Below are positions 49,311-54,324 of a DNA stretch of 54,324 nucleotides, in pieces. The translations under genes and the position numbers were made by a program. Positions within the stretch are counted from its first letter, which is position 1, and the number at the start of each line of letters is the position of its first letter. The notes under the pieces were generated by a model that did no database searches, was not told the DNA's origin, and saw nothing but the letters and a program-made list of their open reading frames with translations. This DNA is from Rubrivivax sp. GTDB taxonomy: Bacteria > Pseudomonadota > Gammaproteobacteria > Burkholderiales > Burkholderiaceae_C. The stretch is taken from the NCBI GenBank assembly GCA_022842825.1, contig JALHOU010000006.1:7175-61498 (forward strand). The letters are read 5' to 3'.

Positions 49311-49826
49311 TCAGCGCAGTCGCCGTCCCGGGCGTTGCTCCAGCGCCTGCAGCGCGCGCTGCAGTGCACGTGCGTCGTTGCTGGCCCGGTGGCGCGACAC
49401 TGCCAGCTCGGCGAAGGCGGCCGTGTGCACCTCGTCGAGTTGCCCCAGCAGCGTTTCCCCGAAGAGGCTGGCGGCGGGCTCGAGCTGGAAGTGGCGCGGC
49501 AGTTCCGCTTCGTCGAAGAGGCGCGAGATCCACGCATAGTCGTGGCCCCAAGCGTCGGAGTAGACCGTCTGGCCGCCGAGCTCGGCGTTGAGCCGCTTCG
49601 CCACCTCGAGCGGGTCGCGGCCGTGCTGGTGCAGTGTCTCGCGTGTGATGCCGTGCACCCGCTCTGCGCTCTCGTCCCAGTGCGTCCAGTGCGGCGGCGG
49701 GCGCACGAGCATGCAGCCGGTGCGACCGTCGTCGCGCGCCCAGCCCACCTCGATGGGATAGCTCTGGCGGCCGAAGCCCGAGGCCTCGATGTCGATCACG
49801 AAGTGCAGGCGTCCGGTCGGCGACAT
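49311..49826 (-). CDS. DEDDh-type 3'-5' exonuclease-like protein
   Basis: 171 residues from ATG 49824-49826. Exo I motif FVIDIEASGFG (Asp and Glu), an exo II-like aspartate in AWGHDYAWI, and exo III in SRHRASNDARAL (H-x4-D) identify a DnaQ-like nuclease. It is small and stands alone, so it may act in RNA or DNA end trimming. Convergent to the ligase gene and divergent from the FAD oxidoreductase gene. Confidence 0.85.
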   Translation of the reverse strand: MSPTGRLHFVIDIEASGFGRQSYPIEVGWARDDGRTGCMLVRPPPHWTHWDESAERVHGITRETLHQHGRDPLEVAKRLNAELGGQTVYSDAWGHDYAWISRLFDEAELPRHFQLEPAASLFGETLLGQLDEVHTAAFAELAVSRHRASNDARALQRALQALEQRPGRRLR

Positions 49827-49873
49827 GAGCAACGTATTCTGTGCGAAGCGTACGGCATGGAACACTCGGGGCG

Positions 49874-51052
49874 ATGCGGGATACGTTCGATGTCGTGATC
49901 GTGGGCGGTGCCGTGATCGGCAGTGCCGCGGCGTTTTTCCTCGCCGAGGCGCTGCCGCGCGGCGCGCGGGTGCTGGTGCTCGAGGCCGACCCCAGCTACG
50001 CCCATTGCGCGACGACACGTTCGCTGGCTTCCATCCGGCACCAGTTCAGCACGCCCGAGAACGTGCGCATGTCGATGTTCGGCACCGAGTTCCTGCGCCA
50101 GGCCGGTGCGCGGCTCGAGGTCGACGGTGCGGCGCCCTTGATCGGGTTCGTCGAGGCGGGCTACCTGTTCCTCGCCACGCCGGCGGGCTGGCCCGTCCTG
50201 CAACGCAATCATGCCGTGCAGCGGGCCGAAGGAGCGGCAGTGGCCCTGCTCGGGCGCGAGGCACTCGCGTCGCGTTTCCCGTGGCTCGCCACCGCCGACC
50301 TCGCCGGCGGCTCGCTGGGGCTGGCGGGCGAGGGCTGGCTGGACGCGCACGGGTTGATGCAAGGCTTCCAGCGCAAGGCGCGTGCGCTGGGGGCGCAGGT
50401 GCGTGCCGGCCGCGTGACGGCGTTGCAGCGCGAGGGCTCACGCATCGGTGCGGTGCGCCTCGCCGACGGTGGCGTGGTCGACTGTGGCGTCGTCATCAAT
50501 GCCGCCGGAACTGGTGCCGCGGCTCTCGCGCGCACGGCGGGCATCGAGCTGCCGGTTCAGGCGCGCAAGCGGTGTGTCTTCCACTTCCGCAGCCCCGAAC
50601 CGGCGCCCGACTGCCCGCTCGTCATCGACCCGAGCGGCCTGTACTTCCGCCCCGAGGGCGCCGGGTTCCTGTGCGGCGTCGCGCCGCCCGAGGAGGAGGA
50701 TCCCGAATGCACCGACTTCGAGGTGCCGCCGGCCTGGTTCGAAGAGCGGCTCTGGCCGGCCCTGGCGCAGCGCGTACCCGGGTTCGAGGCGGCGCGAGTG
50801 CTCTCGTCATGGGCGGGGCACTACGACGTCAACACGCTCGACCACAACGTCATCCTGGGTGCGCACCCGGCGATCGGGAACCTGCTCTTTGCCAACGGCT
50901 TCAGCGGCCACGGCCTGCAGCAGTCGCCCGCGGTCGGCCGGGCGCTGATGGAACTGGTGGTGCACGGCGGCTTCCGCAGCCTCGACCTCGCCGCCTTCGG
51001 CTGGTTACGCGTGCTGCAGAACCGCCCGCTGCGCGAGCTGAACGTGGTCTGA
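49874..51052 (+). CDS. FAD-dependent amine/amino-acid oxidoreductase (DAO family)
   Basis: 392 residues from ATG 49874. FAD motif FDVVIVGGAVIGSAAAFFLAE at the N-terminus; CATTRSLASIRHQFSTPEN, GLYFRPEGAGFLCGV and the C-terminal FANGFSGHGLQQSPAVGRALMELV are typical of DadA/sarcosine-oxidase/FOXRED1-like enzymes. They oxidise a C-N bond using FAD. The substrate is unknown. The gene ends 6 bp from the end of the convergent SDR gene. Confidence 0.9.
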   Translation: MRDTFDVVIVGGAVIGSAAAFFLAEALPRGARVLVLEADPSYAHCATTRSLASIRHQFSTPENVRMSMFGTEFLRQAGARLEVDGAAPLIGFVEAGYLFLATPAGWPVLQRNHAVQRAEGAAVALLGREALASRFPWLATADLAGGSLGLAGEGWLDAHGLMQGFQRKARALGAQVRAGRVTALQREGSRIGAVRLADGGVVDCGVVINAAGTGAAALARTAGIELPVQARKRCVFHFRSPEPAPDCPLVIDPSGLYFRPEGAGFLCGVAPPEEEDPECTDFEVPPAWFEERLWPALAQRVPGFEAARVLSSWAGHYDVNTLDHNVILGAHPAIGNLLFANGFSGHGLQQSPAVGRALMELVVHGGFRSLDLAAFGWLRVLQNRPLRELNVV

Positions 51053-51058
51053 GCCGCG

Positions 51059-51838
51059 CTACACCAGCCCGGTGTAGGCGCCGCCGTCGAGCTGCAGGTT
51101 CTGACCGGTGATGAAGCCGGCCTGCGCGGCGCACAGATAGGCGCACGCCGCGCCGAACTCGTCCGGGCGCCCCAGGCGCCGCGCCGGCAGAGCGTCGGCG
51201 AGCTGCTGCCGGGCCTGCTCGCGCGAGATGCCGTGCTCGGCCATCAGGCGCCGGGCCATGAACTCCTGGCGTGCGGTGTCGAAGCGCTCGGGCAGCAGCT
51301 GGTTGATCGTGACGTTGTCGACCACCGCCTCGCGCGCCAGTGCCTTGCTCACGGCCGTGAGGCCGGCCCGCGCTGCCGTCGAGAGGCCAAGGGAGGCCCG
51401 CGGCGTCTTCACCGCGGCCGAGGTGATGTTGACGATGCGGCCGAAGCGCCGCGCCCGCATGCCCGGCAGCACGCCACGGATGAGCAGCACGCCGGCCAGG
51501 AGGTTGGCCTCGAGCGCGGCGATCCAGGCCGCGTGGTCCCAGTCGGCCAGCTGGCCGGGCGGAGGGCCGGCGTTGTTGTTGACGAGGATGTCGGGTGCCG
51601 GGCATGCGGACAGCAGCGCTGCGCGCCCCGCTTCGGTGTTGATGTCGGCCTGCACCGTTTGCACGACGCCGTGCGTTTCGCGGCGGATCTGTTCGGCCGC
51701 GCTGGCCAGCCGGGCCGCGTTGCGGCCATTGATCCAGACAACGCAGCCCTCGTTGGCCAGCGACAGGGCACAGGCAAAACCGAGCCCCTGGGTCGACGCG
51801 CAGACGATGGCCTTGCGGCCGTTGATGCCGAGATCCAT
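51059..51838 (-). CDS. Atypical SDR-family oxidoreductase without YxxxK
   Basis: 259 residues from ATG 51836-51838, with GGAGG upstream. SDR layout: cofactor loop AIVCASTQGLGFACA (in place of TGxxxGxG), ILVNNNAGPPPG, the serine in ITSAAVKTP, and the ending AGFITGQNLQLDGGAYTG. At the catalytic Tyr-x3-Lys place the sequence is LGLSTAARAGLTAV, with neither Tyr nor Lys. A recognised SDR subgroup shares this; its activity is uncertain. It may be a ligand-binding or otherwise altered enzyme. Confidence 0.88.
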   Translation of the reverse strand: MDLGINGRKAIVCASTQGLGFACALSLANEGCVVWINGRNAARLASAAEQIRRETHGVVQTVQADINTEAGRAALLSACPAPDILVNNNAGPPPGQLADWDHAAWIAALEANLLAGVLLIRGVLPGMRARRFGRIVNITSAAVKTPRASLGLSTAARAGLTAVSKALAREAVVDNVTINQLLPERFDTARQEFMARRLMAEHGISREQARQQLADALPARRLGRPDEFGAACAYLCAAQAGFITGQNLQLDGGAYTGLV

Positions 51839-52054
51839 GCCCTGTGCGCCTCCCTGCGCCATGCTGGTGGCGGCGATGATGCCGGCGAACGCCGCGCACG
51901 CCAGACTCGCCCGCACGCCCTGGAGAAGCATTGCACGGCGCCAGCGCACAATGACCAGGCTGAAGTCGGTTGTCCGGCGCCACACCCGCGTGTGCGTTCA
52001 GGCTCCCGACACACGGTCCCAAGACGGGGCTGAACCGCCACCCACACTTCACCC

Positions 52055-53437
52055 ATGACAGTCCAACTCGAAGCCAGGCCGGCCCGCGGCAGCGTGCCCA
52101 TCCATCTCACCTCCGCCGGGCACTGGGCCGTCCACAAGAAGTCACTCGCGCCCGAAGTGCGGCGTTGGCTCGACGCCACCGACTTCTCGGCCAAGGCGCA
52201 CAGCCACGCGCTCGTGCCCGGCCCCGACGGGGCGCTGCGCGAGGTCTGGGCCGGCGTGCGCGACGCCGGCGACCCCTGGCTGCTCGCGGCGTTGCCGAAG
52301 GCCTTGCCGGCCGGCCACTATCACCTCGGGCTGGCGGGCCTCGGCGCTGATATCGCTGCCGCGGCCATGTCCTGGGAACTCGGGTCGTACACGTTCGACC
52401 TCTACAAGCCGCGCCCGCGCGAGGCGGCCCGGCTGTCCTTGCCGCTGGACGCCTCCAGCCGCCGTGGCCTGGTGCTCGCCGCGGCGACGGCCGCCACGCG
52501 CGACCTCGTCAACACCCCCGCCGAGCACATGGGCCCGGCCGAGCTGGCCGAGGCGGTGCGACTGGTGGCGCGCCAGCACAAGGCCAAGGTGCGCGAGGTG
52601 GTCGGCGACAAGCTGCTCGCGCAGGGCTTTCCGGCCGTGCATGCCGTGGGGCGCGCCGCCGCGCGCGCGCCGCGCATGGTGGAGATGACCTGGGGCAAGG
52701 CCCGCGACCCGCTCGTCACGCTGGTCGGCAAGGGCGTGTGCTTCGACTCCGGCGGGCTCGACATCAAATCGGCCGACGGCATGCGGCTGATGAAGAAGGA
52801 CATGGGCGGTGCGGCCAACGCGTTGGGCCTGGCGCAGATGATCATGGCTCTGGCCTTGCCGGTGCGGCTGCAGCTGCTCATCCCGGCGGTCGAGAACGCC
52901 GTCGCGGGCAACGCTTTCCGGCCGGGCGACATCTACAAGACACGCGCCGGCCTGCACGTCGAGATCGGCAACACCGACGCCGAAGGCCGCGTCATCCTCT
53001 GCGACGCGCTGGCCTACGGGGTTGAGGGCCAGCCCGACCTGATGATCGACCTCGCCACGCTCACCGGCGCGGCGCGCACAGCGCTCGGGCCGGCACTGCC
53101 GGCGTTGTTCTGTCGCGACCTCGCGATGGCGCGCGAACTCGTCGATCTGGGCCTGGCGCAGCGCGACCCGCTGTGGCACATGCCGCTGTGGAGCGACTAC
53201 CACGGGCTCATCGAGAGCGACATCGCCGACATCGTCAACACCGGCAAGGGGGCGATGGCCGGTGCCATCACGGCCGCCCTGTTCCTGGCCGACTTCGTGC
53301 CCGCCGGCCTGCCTTGGCTGCACATCGATCTCTTCGCGTGGAGCGACAGCGCGCGGCCGGGCCGGCCGGTCGGCGGCGAGGCGCAGGCGCTGCGCACCTT
53401 GCTGGCCTGGCTGGAGCGGCGTTACCCGCGCGCGTAG
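52055..53437 (+). CDS. Leucyl aminopeptidase family (M17) metallopeptidase
   Basis: 460 residues. M17 motifs: VGKGVCFDSGGLDIKSADGMRLMKKDMGG with metal-binding Lys/Asp and catalytic Lys, the signature NTDAEGRVILCDAL, and the Arg in it that positions bicarbonate. Two metals activate water for release of N-terminal residues; M17 enzymes form cytoplasmic hexamers. The N-terminal domain differs from E. coli PepA, as in a separate proteobacterial subgroup. Confidence 0.92.
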   Translation: MTVQLEARPARGSVPIHLTSAGHWAVHKKSLAPEVRRWLDATDFSAKAHSHALVPGPDGALREVWAGVRDAGDPWLLAALPKALPAGHYHLGLAGLGADIAAAAMSWELGSYTFDLYKPRPREAARLSLPLDASSRRGLVLAAATAATRDLVNTPAEHMGPAELAEAVRLVARQHKAKVREVVGDKLLAQGFPAVHAVGRAAARAPRMVEMTWGKARDPLVTLVGKGVCFDSGGLDIKSADGMRLMKKDMGGAANALGLAQMIMALALPVRLQLLIPAVENAVAGNAFRPGDIYKTRAGLHVEIGNTDAEGRVILCDALAYGVEGQPDLMIDLATLTGAARTALGPALPALFCRDLAMARELVDLGLAQRDPLWHMPLWSDYHGLIESDIADIVNTGKGAMAGAITAALFLADFVPAGLPWLHIDLFAWSDSARPGRPVGGEAQALRTLLAWLERRYPRA

Positions 53438-53758
53438 CGCGCCGTGGCAGGCGCGCGGGCCGCCGGCGGCGTGAAATGCGCCGCTTCGAAGGCGCTGTTC
53501 GATGTCTTGCCTCATGCGCGTGCTGGCAAAGTCGCGGGTGACGACAGGCGAGAACCGACCGCACCACTGGGCGGAGTACCGGAACCCGTGCCCGGCGCCT
53601 GATCGCTCACCTTCACAGCAGGGCGGCGAGATTCCTTCGCTCAGGCACCCAGCGCCCACCGCCGTCTCGTGGCCGGCGCCCCTTGGACAAGACAGCCGCG
53701 GGCGCAAGAGCCCCTGTCGGCGGCGCTTCGAGACGCACAGCCCGCCTTGTCCGGAGCC
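53438..53758. other. 321-bp stretch without a recognised gene
   Basis: Frames here are open only as by-products of high GC. I see no ribosome site with a credible frame, no tRNA and no repeat. It separates the convergent aminopeptidase gene and the partial gene at the window edge. Confidence 0.5.
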
Positions 53759-54324
53759 TCACCTTCCCAGACCCAACCGCAGCGACTCCAGCGTCGGGGC
53801 CTCGAGCCGCGCCTGTTCGCAGCGCGCCGCGACGAGGTCGCACACGACCACCGCGCCGGGAAGCCAGAACAGGCGGACCTGCCGGCCGTCCGGAAGCATC
53901 AGCGTCCAGGCCTGCGCCGCGGCGGCGCTGCCCGCTGGCGCCGCGAACCAGCGGCCCCGGGTGGCCGCGCTGAACTCGGACAGCCATCGCGGCGCGACCA
54001 TCGCCTCTTCACCGCCCGGGGCGCGGCGGCGCCAGGCCGCCGGGGCCTCGGTGGACGAGAGCCAACGCTCCAACAGCGGTTCGCGCAAGTCATTCGCGGC
54101 ACGTTCGAGGGCATGAGTGCGGGTCGCGCCGGTCGACCCGGGGGCCGGGGCCGTTGCTGCCAGTTCGGATTCCCGGGCCGGCGCGGCATGCCTTGGCGAA
54201 GGCGGTGCGGGCGTTGCCGCTGGCGCGGCCGGTACGGGTGATGCGGCGGGCGCGGCGGCGGCTGGCGCGTCGGCGAAAGGCGCGGGCCGCTCCGCAACCG
54301 TGGGCACTGGCCGCTCCGCGACCG
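53759..54324 (-). CDS. Ala/Pro-rich protein, 5' end outside window
   Basis: The last 188 codons of a minus-strand gene. The visible N-terminal part is low-complexity Ala/Pro and starts with an 8-residue repeat (VAERPVPT, VAERPAPF). A more ordered C-terminal part (about the last 100 residues) includes REPLLERWLSSTEAPAAW and WTLMLPDGRQVRLFWLPGAVVVCDLVA. I do not recognise a family. The frame remains open to the window edge, so the real start lies beyond it. Confidence 0.65.
   Translation of the reverse strand, partial: VAERPVPTVAERPAPFADAPAAAAPAASPVPAAPAATPAPPSPRHAAPARESELAATAPAPGSTGATRTHALERAANDLREPLLERWLSSTEAPAAWRRRAPGGEEAMVAPRWLSEFSAATRGRWFAAPAGSAAAAQAWTLMLPDGRQVRLFWLPGAVVVCDLVAARCEQARLEAPTLESLRLGLGR

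Overview
The window is GC-rich and densely coded, with short gaps, many ATGA-type stop/start overlaps and strong G/C third-position bias. The gene content (Rieske protein with a Tat leader, clpS-clpA, DUF502 and VC0807-like membrane proteins, AccA, YajQ, NodT-type RND efflux) and close protein resemblances point to a betaproteobacterium of the Burkholderiales (Rubrivivax/Leptothrix/Ideonella-like). The assignment is an inference from gene families; no rRNA is present.

Layout. 1-431: 5' part of petA (cytochrome bc1 Rieske subunit, minus strand). 432-768: an unusual intergenic region with an exact 33-bp tandem duplication and several perfect palindromes. 769-3064: lipoprotein rhodanese, a truncated Crp/Fnr-like protein, and a sigma-54 activator whose N-terminal cysteines have the spacing of the sulfane-sulfur sensor FisR. 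3342-10156: an operon for CoA-linked dearomatising breakdown of an aromatic acid (2-aminobenzoyl-CoA monooxygenase/reductase or salicylyl-CoA hydroxylase type), with MarR regulator, crotonase-fold protein, acyl-CoA dehydrogenase, RidA-family protein and glutaryl-CoA dehydrogenase. 10178-13400: cold-shock protein and clpS-clpA. 13483-18057, minus strand: mtfA, lpxH, two cyclophilins, an orphan type VI-type FHA protein and a TPR protein. 18148-23518, plus strand: cysS, alkA-like glycosylase, accA, tilS, lysC. 23591-23681: tRNA-Ser(GCU) with a strong terminator. 23928-29819: three-gene RND efflux operon, then a WYL regulator. 30976-35855: retropepsin-like protease and yajQ (minus), murB (plus), then membrane and TPR proteins (minus). 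36011-37821: a coupled 2-oxoglutarate dioxygenase and a hydroxy-amino-acid ammonia-lyase. 37788-44270: DUF502 protein, S10 peptidase, phosphofructokinase, SDR, RluA-type pseudouridine synthase and rsgA. 44284-44400: a nine-copy degenerate 13-bp repeat. 44709-54324: glycerophosphodiester phosphodiesterase, Ser/Thr kinase, acyl-CoA ligase, DEDDh exonuclease, FAD oxidoreductase, SDR, M17 aminopeptidase and a partial Ala/Pro-rich gene cut by the window end.

How it works together. The most coherent system is 3342-10156: a fused flavin monooxygenase/Old Yellow Enzyme would hydroxylate and reduce an aromatic CoA thioester; the crotonase, RidA and dehydrogenase would then open, deaminate and oxidise the ring product, and glutaryl-CoA dehydrogenase would feed the C5 product to central metabolism. 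The crotonase lacks the usual glutamate pair and the RidA lacks the usual arginine, so the middle steps may use unfamiliar chemistry. A second candidate unit is the dioxygenase/ammonia-lyase pair at 36011-37821. The remainder is mostly housekeeping.
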